A stretch of DNA of 64,000 bases from an uncultured Saprospiraceae bacterium. GTDB taxonomy: Bacteria; Bacteroidota; Bacteroidia; Chitinophagales; Saprospiraceae. Both the position numbers and the translations under genes were made by a program. The notes under the pieces were generated by a model. It worked only from the letters and a program-made list of their open reading frames with translations. It was not told the DNA's origin and did not search any database. How positions within the stretch are numbered: the first letter of the stretch is position 1; each line of letters opens with the position of its first letter. The stretch spans positions 98,240 through 162,239 of the forward strand of contig CALGAW010000007.1 in NCBI GenBank assembly GCA_937959115.1, read 5' to 3'. This document shows positions 17,249 to 26,501 of the stretch, one piece after another.

Positions 17249-18953
17249 ACTGAAAAGCGTATCAAATGAACGCTATCCACTTTGCGGTTTCTTCATTGAA
17301 GGACCAGATCTAGAGTCTTGGTTGACGATATTAAATGACATGGGGCTCAATCCTTCTGCCCTAGAACTGTATGCCTTGCCTTCTAGTGTTCCCAATGTTA
17401 TTTGGGGCTGTTTAGTCCTCACGAATGTCAATAATCTTCCAGAAACGCTTGGGCGCTTCATCGGTGCGCATCATATTTCGAACAAACTTATTATTCCTGA
17501 GAGAACTGCCATTGGTCCTACCTTGACGACTTATGACTTTGAGCATCTTTTGGGGGCGGATCGGTATGTCTTCCACATGGATTTTGGTTTGTTTAAACTA
17601 GAGGAACCAATTTCTTTAAGCGGTCATATCCTTGTTGAGGACTTCTCTACAGCACATACAACGAAACCAATTCCTTATACAGCAGTTGATCCGCTAGTAA
17701 ACTCATTTAGAATAGAGGCAACACCAATTGAGGAGTTAAAGGCAGAAATGGAAGCGCGCCCAAAACGGGAAAAGCTGGAAAACAAACCGCTAAACTTTAG
17801 AGAGAAGGCGAGGCTAAAGCTATATGAACAGTTTCTAAAAGTAGAGGAAGGAGAAGATGGGAAAGCCGTTTTAGAAAAGACAACCGAATCTGCCTTGGAC
17901 AAACTAGCAAAATTCCTAGGTTTGGATGGTCCGGACGTCAAAGATAACTTAATGAATGATTTTGAGCAGCTGAGTGACCGCAATAAAAAAGAGGTCGACA
18001 AGTTGATGGATCTGCTTGAAAAAAATCCTGAAGACGCCTTACGCTATGCGATCCCATTAGATGAGCATGGTTATTCAAGAGGAGAACGTTCTGCAGATTT
18101 CAAGATGCAGGATAGAGGACTCGATTTTTCCTTGTTTGGTAAATTGACAGGCGGAGGCGGTGGTACCGTTGACCTTGGAGACGAGTATTTTAGATTGCAA
18201 CAGCAATACCGACGATCAGCAGAAGCCTTGGAAGAAAAAGGTGATTATGAGAAGGCTGCCTTCGTGTATTTAAAATTACTAAAAGAGTACTTTAACGCTG
18301 CCGAGACGTTGCGCAGAGGTCGAATGTACGAGAAGGCTGCTTACGTGTATACTAAGTATCTAAACAATGAGATAAAAGCCGCTGAATGCTATGAACAAGG
18401 GTTGATTTATGATAAAGCGATTGCCCTGTACAAGAAGCATAATAACTTAGAAAAAGTGGGCGATCTTTATGCCATTCAAGGAAAACAACAATTGGCGAAT
18501 ACGACTTATCAGCAGGTGGTGGATGGGTTTTTAAACCAATCGAAGTATTTAAAAGCGTCTTTGCTCTGCAGAAATAAGCTAATGGACATGAATCAAACCC
18601 AAGAGATTCTACTAAATGGTTGGAAAAATCGTAGTGATGCTCGCTCCTGTCTTTCAATGTATTTTTCGAATATCACTGATGCAGATGAGGCTTGGGAACA
18701 GGTTAATTTTATCCAACGTCACCACTTAAATCCGCAAAACGATGTAGCCTTTTTACACGTGATAAAACAGGAATTTAAGGCCAGGTCAAGTCACACCGAA
18801 AAGCTAAGAGATCTAGGCTATTCTATGATTTCTAAATTGCTTGAACGAGGTGCCATTTCCAGTGATGAGTTGCTCGCTTTTAGTAAAAAGGATAAGCGAT
18901 TGGTTGCAGATACAATGCGTTATACCATCAATAAAAATAAGCGGATGAAGTAA
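17238..18953 (+). CDS. Accessory/TPR protein closing the MoxR operon
   Basis: The 571 residues are counted from the ATG at 17238, which overlaps the upstream stop by 11 bp; a TTG at 17220 would add six residues and is less likely. The N-terminal domain (about 1-170) is alpha/beta and may be the accessory domain that defines this gene position (a bpX6-like role is a guess). A charged helical stretch (about 170-290) follows, then a Gly-rich linker (LTGGGGGTVD). From about residue 310 to 440 come TPR-like helical hairpins (EKGDYEKAAFVYLKLL, RGRMYEKAAYVYTKYL), and a helical tail to the end. The TPR part probably binds partner proteins. No nuclease, protease or other effector motif was seen. Confidence 0.8.
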   Translation: MEIKLKSVSNERYPLCGFFIEGPDLESWLTILNDMGLNPSALELYALPSSVPNVIWGCLVLTNVNNLPETLGRFIGAHHISNKLIIPERTAIGPTLTTYDFEHLLGADRYVFHMDFGLFKLEEPISLSGHILVEDFSTAHTTKPIPYTAVDPLVNSFRIEATPIEELKAEMEARPKREKLENKPLNFREKARLKLYEQFLKVEEGEDGKAVLEKTTESALDKLAKFLGLDGPDVKDNLMNDFEQLSDRNKKEVDKLMDLLEKNPEDALRYAIPLDEHGYSRGERSADFKMQDRGLDFSLFGKLTGGGGGTVDLGDEYFRLQQQYRRSAEALEEKGDYEKAAFVYLKLLKEYFNAAETLRRGRMYEKAAYVYTKYLNNEIKAAECYEQGLIYDKAIALYKKHNNLEKVGDLYAIQGKQQLANTTYQQVVDGFLNQSKYLKASLLCRNKLMDMNQTQEILLNGWKNRSDARSCLSMYFSNITDADEAWEQVNFIQRHHLNPQNDVAFLHVIKQEFKARSSHTEKLRDLGYSMISKLLERGAISSDELLAFSKKDKRLVADTMRYTINKNKRMK

Positions 18954-19050
18954 GGTTTAATGATCCTGTTTGATCGTTAAGATTAGAGGTTAGAAAACAG
19001 GGAAAGGGTTGATTGGATTGTGTGTTAAAAATAAAACATTATTTATTTAT

Positions 19051-20169
19051 TTACATCGCCATCTCGCGAAACTTGATACCCAGTGTTTTTTGAGCATCCA
19101 TTATTTTTTGCATTTCACCTGGGATGATTAATGCGATGGATTGTCCGGTTTTGCCTGCTCTGGCTGTGCGGCCGCTTCTGTGCGTATAATAATCTAGGTG
19201 ATCTGGCAATTGATGATGTATGACAAATTGGAGATTATTGACATCGATGCCTCTTGCCGAAACGTCTGTTGATACTAGGACTTGCAGGCGTTCTTTTTTG
19301 AAGGCGCGCATGACTTTATCCCGTTCCTTTTGGCGCATGTCTCCTTCTAGAGCATCAACGGAAAACCCCTTATTTTGTAGTTGTTGGGTTAGTGTTTTTG
19401 TTCCGGCTTTGGTTCTACAAAAGATGATCCCGCGCTCGTTTTTTCTTCGACTAAGAATCCGAATGATTAGATCTGTTTTATTGTGAATTTTGGTATTGAT
19501 AAAATGATGCGAAATGTTTGCATTGACTAAAGCGTTCTTGTTGACTGCAATTCTAATGGAATCTTCTGACATGTATGTCTCTACAATCTTTTTGATTTCT
19601 CCAGGCATAGTAGCCGAAAACAACCAAGTATTTCGAGTCGCGGTATTGTATTTTAAAATTTTGTTTAGATCTTCTTTAAACCCCATGCTCAACATTTCAT
19701 CTGCTTCATCTAGTACCAGTGTTTTGACATTGGTGATGTCTACGGCCTTGCGCTCAATTAGGTCGAGTAAGCGACCTGGGGTAGCGACTACGATGTGTGT
19801 TGGTCTTGTTAAAGATCTAATTTGTCGTTCTATTTTCTCTCCGCCGTATACGCCTTCTACAAAAATCTTTTCCTCAATGTACTTCGTAAATTTGAAGAGC
19901 TGTTTTTTTATCTGTTGAACAAGTTCTCGTGTTGGCGCAATGATCAGTCCCTGTACTTCTGGTTTGCTGGAATCTATCGTGTTTAGCATCGGTAATCCGA
20001 AGGCGGCTGTTTTTCCTGTTCCTGTTTGCGCTAGGCCAATTAAATCGGTCTTATTTCCTAGGAGTGTTGGGATAACTGCTGATTGAATTTCAGTTGGATG
20101 TACAATATTGAGTTCTTTCAATGCTTTGATGTATCCTTTACTTATTCCTAGTTCTGAAAATGTTGTCAT
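19051..20169 (-). CDS. DEAD-box RNA helicase (RhlE-like)
   Basis: The 372-residue helicase core carries a Q motif, motif I AQTGTGKT (47-54), Ia PTRELVQQ (79-86), II DEAD (154-157), III SAT (185-187) and motif VI HRSGRTARAG near residue 331. There is almost no extension beyond the two RecA domains, which is short for RhlE. The family unwinds short RNA duplexes with ATP in ribosome assembly, RNA decay and cold growth. A second DEAD-box helicase gene lies at 44855-45991. It converges on the MoxR operon with about 100 bp between stops, and no clear terminator is visible there. Confidence 0.95.
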   Translation of the reverse strand: MTTFSELGISKGYIKALKELNIVHPTEIQSAVIPTLLGNKTDLIGLAQTGTGKTAAFGLPMLNTIDSSKPEVQGLIIAPTRELVQQIKKQLFKFTKYIEEKIFVEGVYGGEKIERQIRSLTRPTHIVVATPGRLLDLIERKAVDITNVKTLVLDEADEMLSMGFKEDLNKILKYNTATRNTWLFSATMPGEIKKIVETYMSEDSIRIAVNKNALVNANISHHFINTKIHNKTDLIIRILSRRKNERGIIFCRTKAGTKTLTQQLQNKGFSVDALEGDMRQKERDKVMRAFKKERLQVLVSTDVSARGIDVNNLQFVIHHQLPDHLDYYTHRSGRTARAGKTGQSIALIIPGEMQKIMDAQKTLGIKFREMAM

Positions 20170-20303
20170 AATCTACTTTTGTGGCACAAAGGTAATTTGT
20201 CCATTCGACAATTAATGGATTTAATGATGAATTTATAATAATAGTCAAAAACGGTTACAGATTGAACGCTTGATTGGATATGCAAATTCACCTTGAGTAA
20301 CGT

Positions 20304-21269
20304 TTATCTAATGTGCTTATCCGACTTGTTTTTTTCACAGACCCATATTCTTCTTTCAAAATTTGTCTTCCCTCTTTTGCGAACGCTACAATTATCTGAA
20401 ATGTTGAATCCCGTGTTTTGAATTTGGGTTGTAATATCTGTTGTAGATACGATCACGAGTCGATTGGTGATCTGGGCTGTTGACTCAATGATATGAGCGA
20501 CATCTTGTTCAGTTGCTCTGCTCAATAAATTGTAGGGTAAGTCGATGATAGCAGCATCATATTTTCTATTTATGTCTTTAATGTCGGTGCAATATACGGT
20601 TGCTGAATAGTTAAAGTGAGCAAGATTTTTTCGGGATTTATTACAGACTTTCCAGTTGATATCACATCCTTCGATCTTGTTTCCTGCAAAACAGGCTTCT
20701 AAAAGGATGGTTCCTACGCCACAACAGGCGTCTAATAGCATTTTTTCTTTGCTTCCTTGTGCTGCTATATTAACAAGTGCTTTCGCGATATTCATACCGA
20801 TGGAATTACTATAAGACCATGGTTTTTGCTTGTGTTTATTCCAATTAAAATTGTTTTTGATTGTTTTACCGAAACACCAAACGCCTTTGTAACAGCATAA
20901 CGCATACATTACTGTTGGGCTATGGTAATCTGGATTGCCTTCGATGCAATAACCAATGTCTTTTAACTTTTCAAGGCGGTTGGGGTATTCGGTTGAATCT
21001 CCTTCGAAAACGAAGTATTCTACCTTGAAGCCTTCCATCTGGATATTCTCTTTTTTGACCTTCTTAATCAGTGTTGTGTAATCCTCGGAGGCGGAACTAA
21101 TATCGATTCTCTTCTTGATGAATGCACTGCTAGATGGTTCTACTTTTATATCAGAGATTAGTAGTTTATCCTTTTCTTTCTGGTTAAAAATAGCATTCGA
21201 TTCTAACTTGCACAATTCGTCTTCAAAAACCTCATAACCAAAGATATACAAATGCTTCTTTGTGCTCAT
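20304..21269 (-). CDS. RNA methyltransferase-like protein (TRM11/THUMP-methylase type)
   Basis: Start set at the ATG encoding MSTKKHLYIF (21269), giving 321 residues; the open frame extends 21 residues further but that part looks like leader sequence. The C-terminal half is a class I SAM-dependent methyltransferase: motif I LLDACCGVGTILLEA, then GCDINWKVC, and the catalytic motif IV DLPYNLLS, related to the (D/N)PP(Y/F) motif of N-methyltransferases acting on RNA or DNA bases. The layout, with an N-terminal substrate domain (about 1-150), recalls tRNA guanine-N2 methyltransferases of the TRM11/UPF0020 group. The exact target is inferred, not shown. Confidence 0.8.
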   Translation of the reverse strand: MSTKKHLYIFGYEVFEDELCKLESNAIFNQKEKDKLLISDIKVEPSSSAFIKKRIDISSASEDYTTLIKKVKKENIQMEGFKVEYFVFEGDSTEYPNRLEKLKDIGYCIEGNPDYHSPTVMYALCCYKGVWCFGKTIKNNFNWNKHKQKPWSYSNSIGMNIAKALVNIAAQGSKEKMLLDACCGVGTILLEACFAGNKIEGCDINWKVCNKSRKNLAHFNYSATVYCTDIKDINRKYDAAIIDLPYNLLSRATEQDVAHIIESTAQITNRLVIVSTTDITTQIQNTGFNISDNCSVRKRGKTNFERRIWVCEKNKSDKHIR

Positions 21270-21374
21270 TAAATTTGTCCTTACTATTTCGCTTTCCGCG
21301 TTAATAAAATGAAGATAGTTAAATACTATCAAATAAGGACATTAATAATTGATCATTAACCAATACCAATTACT

Positions 21375-21860
21375 TTATTGCACCTCTACGTCATCAAATA
21401 CATCAATGATCACATCTTGCTCAGCGGCAGTTAAATTAGTTACAGACATGGTAAGTGAGTTATATGCCCAAGGAGAAGCAATCTTGTCGCTTTTTTTGTA
21501 CAAATGAATGCTTGTTCTATTATCCTTAGCGTTTAGTGGTCTAACTATTTGTCTGTAATATCCTTTGATGTCATCTTCAGTCACAACATAGTCTGTAGAC
21601 GATAAATTTTCGGCAGGAGATGTATACCAACCGTAATCAAAAGAAAGTGAGATTGCATCACCGTTTACGCGACCAACATAAGAGTCAATACCTTGCAACT
21701 CTTCGAGTACAAACGTGGTTTTAAAGTTAAACGTATACTCACCAATTTCTATAGTACTCGGATCCGTTTTAACTTCTGGGATGCTTGGGTCATCGACTTT
21801 GTCACAGCTCAAAAATAGACTGACAAGCGTAACTAAGATGAAGGGTTTTAAAAATTTCAT
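21375..21860 (-). CDS. Small predicted lipoprotein
   Basis: The 161-residue protein has a signal sequence and lipobox ending SLFLSC, so Cys19 is lipidated. The mature domain is beta-rich (EIGEYTFNFKTTFVLEELQG, then SIHLYKKSDKIASPWAY) and ends in an acidic strand. There is no family I can name. It lies 42 bp downstream of the open frame of the RNA methyltransferase-like gene on the same strand, but no functional link is evident. Confidence 0.65.
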   Translation of the reverse strand: MKFLKPFILVTLVSLFLSCDKVDDPSIPEVKTDPSTIEIGEYTFNFKTTFVLEELQGIDSYVGRVNGDAISLSFDYGWYTSPAENLSSTDYVVTEDDIKGYYRQIVRPLNAKDNRTSIHLYKKSDKIASPWAYNSLTMSVTNLTAAEQDVIIDVFDDVEVQ

Positions 21861-22209
21861 ATTGTATTTTTTAAGGTTGTAGAATTATTCTTAATTTAAG
21901 AAGATTTATCTATAAATGCAAAGTAGAAAATTTAAACGATCAGAACTTTGTTTTCATAAATACCTCTTAATAAATGATTATCTGAGCATTACCTTACTAT
22001 TAAATCAAGTAACACTATCCTAATTAATCGCTTAATTTTATAAATAAACCTGAATTCGGTTTATCGAGCCTTCTTTCTAACAATGATCTAACTAGAAAGT
22101 AGTATTTAGCCTAACACTTAACGCCTTAAAAAGATTACACAAGAAATTTCAAATTTCACTATTTTACCTTTGTTTAAGTAAGTTATTCTAACAAGAACAA
22201 GCGCCTATT
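21861..22209. other. AT-rich intergenic region
   Basis: Lies between the start of the lipoprotein gene and the stop of the DUF6428 gene, both minus strand, and should hold the lipoprotein promoter. No hairpin with a T-run was seen. A plus-strand TACCTTTG at 22165-22172 faces the wrong way for any gene and is probably chance. Confidence 0.35.
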
Positions 22210-22674
22210 TTAGCAACAGCCTGAACCAGGGCCACAGCTATTCCCATTCGCAACTTCCAATTGTATGGTATTCTCTTTTGCTGGAATCCCGCAATTACTT
22301 TTTGCTAGGCAATCCGTTTGCTTTGTCATTAGCTTAAAATTCGTACCATCGAACTCTAATCCGTATTTACCGATGGTTTCTCCTTGGTATTCTACTTCGA
22401 TTCGTTCATTCTCTATTCCTAGCACTTTTTGAGAAAGTTCAATGATGTGTACTAGCTTTTCTGGATGCAATCTATGGTCGTAATCATCTGCTTCCCACAA
22501 TTGAAAATTGGCGACTGTTTCCTGTCTTCTGGTACCACCGCAGTCGATGAAATCTTTGGTTACTTTGCCTACTTCAGTTACGTGGAAGTGATTGGGTACT
22601 AATTCACCGTTTGGAAGTTCAAAGGCAATTGTTTTTAATGTACCGAGTGCTTCTTTAATTTCGTTTATCGTCAT
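22210..22674 (-). CDS. DUF6428 family protein
   Basis: The start at 22674 (MTINEIKEAL) gives 154 residues; the open frame runs 10 residues further into the upstream gene. Sequence features are an N-terminal alpha/beta part with GELVPNHFHVTEVG and FIDCGGTRRQE, a helix LVHIIELSQKVLGI, and a Cys-rich tail (CLAKSNCG then SCGPGSGCC). I recognise this as DUF6428, a family of unknown function commonly placed next to ArsR regulators in Bacteroidota. The CGPGSGCC tail and conserved Cys and His hint at metal or metalloid binding, which is inference. It follows ArsR with a 20-bp gap, so they form an operon. Confidence 0.85.
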   Translation of the reverse strand: MTINEIKEALGTLKTIAFELPNGELVPNHFHVTEVGKVTKDFIDCGGTRRQETVANFQLWEADDYDHRLHPEKLVHIIELSQKVLGIENERIEVEYQGETIGKYGLEFDGTNFKLMTKQTDCLAKSNCGIPAKENTIQLEVANGNSCGPGSGCC

Positions 22675-22694
22675 CATTATTATTTTTTTTGTGC

Positions 22695-23024
22695 TTAGCA
22701 GCAATCATTGTTTGGTAACGGTTGGCTAAACAATGTATTAAAAAGTGATTTAATAGTTGCATACATTTCTGGGTTCACACAATAACAAATACTAGTGCCT
22801 TCAATGTTTCCAACAATCAGCCCAATCTTCTTCAATTCTTTAAGATGCTGAGATATCGTTGGTTGTGATAAGCCGACAACTTTAACTATTTCTCCACAGA
22901 TACAAGTATCTACCTTAATTAGGTGTTGAAGGATCGCAACCCGTGCTGGATGGCCGAGCACCTTTGCTATTGATGCGATCCTATTCTGTTCTTCCGTAAA
23001 TAATTCTTTCTTTGTTAATCCCAT
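22695..23024 (-). CDS. ArsR/SmtB family metalloregulatory repressor
   Basis: The 109 residues are counted from the ATG at 23024 (MGLTKKELF); an upstream ATG at 23045 would place a 12-bp palindrome inside the gene, so the shorter form is preferred. The winged-helix pattern is clear: VLGHPARVAILQHLI, then the recognition helix LSQPTISQHLKELKKIGLI. TCICGEIV sits at the place of the ELCxC metal site of ArsR, with an additional C-terminal NNDCC. Such repressors leave DNA when they bind arsenite, antimonite or thiophilic metals. No arsenate reductase or ArsB/Acr3 pump is adjacent. Confidence 0.9.
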   Translation of the reverse strand: MGLTKKELFTEEQNRIASIAKVLGHPARVAILQHLIKVDTCICGEIVKVVGLSQPTISQHLKELKKIGLIVGNIEGTSICYCVNPEMYATIKSLFNTLFSQPLPNNDCC

Positions 23025-23036
23025 TTCTATATAACT

Positions 23037-23048
23037 ATATTGCAATAT
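23037..23048. promoter_or_regulatory. Candidate ArsR operator
   Basis: Perfect 12-bp palindrome ATATTGCAATAT, 12 bases upstream of the chosen ArsR start. Position and symmetry fit an autoregulatory site for a dimeric winged-helix repressor. Low sequence complexity means chance is possible. Confidence 0.5.
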
Positions 23049-23400
23049 TACGATAAAGTAATGAAAGATGCAAATTGGAGGTTTATTTTAGTTGAAATTT
23101 ATTCAATTAGTCCTCGTTTCCTTCGTCTAAAAATATGCTTATCGTTACTTTTTTCAATTTGAAACAACATTAAAACGTATAAAACAAAACGAGTAGAAGA
23201 AAGGGATCTTCTTCACTTCATCTAGTTTTTGTCTATAATAATCCGCAACATTAGATTAGGACGGGACGGGACACTTAATAATTAATTGTAACTTTGAATG
23301 AGGACTTCAAAAAGTCGTTGATTTTTTCAAAGCTAAATTTGGTAAGTTTTTCTCTAAAGTTCAGAGTCTATTGATTTGTTGTTACTGTTAATCTCCTAAT
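23049..23400. other. Divergent intergenic region
   Basis: Lies between the ArsR gene (minus) and the GT39-like gene (plus). A plus-strand TAACTTTG at 23289-23296 matches TAnnTTTG but is over 100 bases from the downstream ATG, so the leader would be long. An imperfect hairpin GAAGA/TCTTC lies near 23197-23213. Nothing else noted. Confidence 0.35.
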
Positions 23401-24963
23401 ATGGCTTCGTTTTTCAATTCATATTTTAATGATACCCAAATATTTTTGATACTCTTTAGTAGTGTTTTTTTTCTTTTCAGTATTATTTCTCATTTAAAAA
23501 ACAAAGAATTATTTTTTTATGTATTCTTAGGTCTTACCTCAATCTGTATTTTTAGTTTTTCTGCCCTGTTAGATCCTTTTTTAAACCTATGGGATGAACG
23601 GTTTCATGCATTAGTCGCCAAAAATCTAATGAATGAGCCACTTATGCCTATGTTATATAACGACCCGATTGTTGAAATGGCTTATGATCGATGGGATCGG
23701 TATCACATTTGGCTACACAAACAACCATTATTTTTATGGCAAATAGCGTTTAGCTTCAAAATATTTGGAATTTCAGAGTTTAGTCTAAGATTGCCTAATG
23801 TTATTCTTAGCACTATATTCGTATTAATAATATATCGTTCAGGAACACTACTGACCAACAAGAATGTCGGTTTCATTGCAAGTCTGCTGGCTCTGTCAAC
23901 CATATACCTGATAGAGTTGATTGCAGGTAGGCAAACATTGGAACATAACGACATTTCCTTTTTGGCCTATGTTTCATTAAGTATTTGGTCGTTTATAGAA
24001 TACTATTATTCAAAGAAAAGAATATGGATTTATCTTATTGGCTTGTTTTCAGGAATGGCGATTTTATGTAAATGGTTAGTTGGACTACTTGTTTATTTTG
24101 GATGGTTTGTTCTAAGGATTCTTGAAAAGAAGTTCAAATTTAGTGAAAATAAAGATATTGCAGTTTCAATATTAATTACTTTAGCAATTGCATTGCCATG
24201 GCAAATCCTTACTTTTCTGTGGTATCCCGAAGAAGCAATAAGTGCTTATAACTTTAACCACCTTCACTTTACGGTTCCAATTGAGGGACATGTAGGAGAT
24301 TCTTGGTATCATTTTGACAAATTTGACTTTCTTTACGGAAAATTAGCTTCCTTTCTGATTGTTCCTGCCTTCTTCATTTTATTAAGCAACAGTCGTGAAA
24401 AAAAACTAATCTACGCTTTATTGGGTATGGTAGCTGTTGTATATCTATTTTTTTGTTTTGCGGCTACCAAAATGCCCTCTTTCCCTATAGTTGTTGCATT
24501 GATTATTTTTATTGCCTTTGCGTGTTTCGTTGAGCATATTATTAATATGATCAATCACTTTTTTAAACTAACCAATTTACAACCTGCGATTTTTACTTTA
24601 ATTATCATTGGTATAGTACTGTTTCGGTTTGATATAGAATTCCTTCAGGAAAAACATACAATTTGGAATAAAAAGAATCGCTATACAACGATGTTAATAC
24701 ACAACAAAGCAGTATTTCAGTCCCTTGATCTTCCAAAAGACGCTGTATTGTTTAATATTAAGGGGCGTCACTATATTGAGGCTATGTTTCATACTGGTTT
24801 ACCAGCATATAACTTTATTCCAACTGAAGAGCAGTATCGGGATATTAAGAATAAGGGAAGAACGATTGCGGTTTTTACAGGCAACAACGTTAAAATACCA
24901 TCCTACCTAAAAAATGACACAACAGTAATTTCCCTAAATATGGAAATCCAAGGGTATAAGTAA
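23401..24963 (+). CDS. GT39/ArnT-like integral membrane glycosyltransferase
   Basis: The 520-residue protein is strongly hydrophobic, with roughly ten to twelve membrane helices. Hallmarks of the ArnT/PMT (GT-C) fold are the acidic first loop LWDERFHALVAKNL (near residue 62), the conserved KQPLFLW around residue 107, and ISEFSLRLPNV. Members transfer sugars from polyprenyl-phosphate donors to lipid A, proteins or other lipids on the outer face of the inner membrane. The C-terminal periplasmic part is short (about 100 residues). The gene is single. The acceptor cannot be inferred from sequence. Confidence 0.9.
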   Translation: MASFFNSYFNDTQIFLILFSSVFFLFSIISHLKNKELFFYVFLGLTSICIFSFSALLDPFLNLWDERFHALVAKNLMNEPLMPMLYNDPIVEMAYDRWDRYHIWLHKQPLFLWQIAFSFKIFGISEFSLRLPNVILSTIFVLIIYRSGTLLTNKNVGFIASLLALSTIYLIELIAGRQTLEHNDISFLAYVSLSIWSFIEYYYSKKRIWIYLIGLFSGMAILCKWLVGLLVYFGWFVLRILEKKFKFSENKDIAVSILITLAIALPWQILTFLWYPEEAISAYNFNHLHFTVPIEGHVGDSWYHFDKFDFLYGKLASFLIVPAFFILLSNSREKKLIYALLGMVAVVYLFFCFAATKMPSFPIVVALIIFIAFACFVEHIINMINHFFKLTNLQPAIFTLIIIGIVLFRFDIEFLQEKHTIWNKKNRYTTMLIHNKAVFQSLDLPKDAVLFNIKGRHYIEAMFHTGLPAYNFIPTEEQYRDIKNKGRTIAVFTGNNVKIPSYLKNDTTVISLNMEIQGYK

Positions 24964-25054
24964 TTCTTTTTCAATTAGTGATTACGCTAGGACCAGTAAG
25001 TGGTGAGCTTGGCGGCGAAGTTCTTTGAGTTCTTTTGTTCTTAATGAATTGCGC

Positions 25055-25777
25055 TTACCATAAATTACTTATTGGAAATTGAATTCCGAAAACGATACTA
25101 AAATAATTTCCATTTGAAAATACCATAGCCGCTTGCTCTGGTTCATCGTCAATTCTGTAGCTGATATCAGTTTCAATCACTCTTTTAAATCCTGCCAAGT
25201 GATTCACACCAGTATATAATTTCAAGGCATTTTTAAATTTATATTCATAACCAATTCCCGTCTCTACCATCCCATACGTTTTAGCTAAGTTGTAATTCGA
25301 CATATGACTTACTCGTATGCTATCACTAATAGTCCCTGGACCTGATCTAGACAGAAATATGGAGCTGCTTGAAGACGATCCAAAATCGTTATTGATTCCA
25401 ATCGTATATCCAATGGTGGTGACAATACTTAATTTATCTTTGTATAAATTGAGTCGAGCTTTTAATCGCAGTGGGATTTGAAAAGCAACCATCCCGTCTG
25501 GTTTACTAAATCGAAAGTTTTCACCTATTGAATAGCTTAATCCGTAATGATTCACATAAAAACCAACTTCTCCCGTAAATGTTTTATTAATTTCTTGTCC
25601 TACTGTTATCCCATAAATAGGACTATTAACAGTCGTGTTTGTTGTAATTGAATTTTCATTATCCATCAAATCATAAAGTTCGAATTTAGGACCAATTTCC
25701 ACGCCCAGATAGGTTTTATTCTGACCAAAGGCAATGTAAGACAAGCAAATTAATAACAAGTTCAAGGCAACTTTCAT
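25055..25777 (-). CDS. Outer-membrane beta-barrel-like protein
   Basis: Start chosen at the ATG at 25777 (MKVALNLLLICLSYIAFG), which makes a good signal peptide; the frame opens seven residues earlier. The 240-residue product has alternating amphipathic strands (TGEVGFYVNHYGLSYSIG, MVETGIGYEYKF, LKLYTGVNHLAGF) and ends in YFSIVFGIQFPISNLW, compatible with an eight- to ten-stranded outer-membrane barrel. Function unknown. It follows a strong terminator on the minus strand, so it has its own promoter. Confidence 0.75.
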   Translation of the reverse strand: MKVALNLLLICLSYIAFGQNKTYLGVEIGPKFELYDLMDNENSITTNTTVNSPIYGITVGQEINKTFTGEVGFYVNHYGLSYSIGENFRFSKPDGMVAFQIPLRLKARLNLYKDKLSIVTTIGYTIGINNDFGSSSSSSIFLSRSGPGTISDSIRVSHMSNYNLAKTYGMVETGIGYEYKFKNALKLYTGVNHLAGFKRVIETDISYRIDDEPEQAAMVFSNGNYFSIVFGIQFPISNLW

Positions 25778-25943
25778 ATGGATAACTTTAGTGGTCATGT
25801 AAAATAGCGGGCGATACTAAATAGTAAAGAACGCTCAACTTCATATGAACGTAAAAAAATATAAATTCAGTACATCATCGAGAAATAATTTAGAAAATAA
25901 CACCCAATGACATGATAATGTTTTCGGACTTACACATTACAAA

Positions 25944-25999
25944 AAAAAGAACAATGTTTCATCAAGTAGCTTCATTTAGCAAGAAACATTGTTCTTTTT
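25944..25999 (-). terminator. Strong, probably bidirectional terminator
   Basis: Perfect 17-bp inverted repeat (arms 25944-25960 and 25983-25999; core GAACAATGTTTC / GAAACATTGTTC) around a 22-base loop, with A-rich and T-rich flanks on both sides. It is placed 26 bp after the stop of the minus-strand gene ending at 26025. Confidence 0.85.
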
Positions 26000-26024
26000 C
26001 ATTTTTTGATTCGAATCTTATCTA

Positions 26025-26501
26025 CTAAAAAGTGTATTGTACATTAATTGAATTTCCAGTTGTTCCTAGGGATAGTCCGCTCGCTTTCCTTTCTTTTGAA
26101 GCCGCCTCCAGCAGAAGTACACCAGTCAGCAAGGAGGCAGCACCACCGACAATCAGAGTAGTACCAATACCTGTTATTTCTTTAGAAAAGTCAAAATAAC
26201 CTGGCTGCCCGTCACTCTGGGCTACTCCTACAAGTACACCACCTAAGACGGCAGAACCAGTCCCCATACCTAAAGCAAAGTATCCAAACCTTCTTTTCTG
26301 TTTCCATTCCACAGTTCTTGTTTGCTTTAAGGGTTGATATGCATTCTTATTAGATTCTGGAAACAAATAATCAACAGATGCTTTATCAGAGCCTAAGTAG
26401 GCGGGGATTTGTGCACTACTGATTTGCGGAATCAAGACCACCGTAAACACACAACAAAGAATAAGTAAAATGCATTTAACTTTTTGATTTAAATCGTTCA
26501 T
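26025..26501 (-). CDS. Exported small membrane protein
   Basis: The 158-residue protein starts MNDLNQKVKC, followed by a hydrophobic segment ending SSAQ, a likely signal peptide. Two Gly-rich hydrophobic segments follow (GYFALGMGTGSAVLGGVLVGV, about residues 79-100, and GIGTTLIVGGAASLLTGVLLL, about 115-137), forming a helical hairpin with glycine-zipper spacing. No family is recognised. It lies upstream of a perfect hairpin terminator and is a single-gene unit. Confidence 0.65.
   Translation of the reverse strand: MNDLNQKVKCILLILCCVFTVVLIPQISSAQIPAYLGSDKASVDYLFPESNKNAYQPLKQTRTVEWKQKRRFGYFALGMGTGSAVLGGVLVGVAQSDGQPGYFDFSKEITGIGTTLIVGGAASLLTGVLLLEAASKERKASGLSLGTTGNSINVQYTF

Noticed and set aside
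22165..22172. TACCTTTG promoter-like box
   Set aside because: Faces into the 3' end of an opposing gene with no plus-strand gene after it; probably chance.
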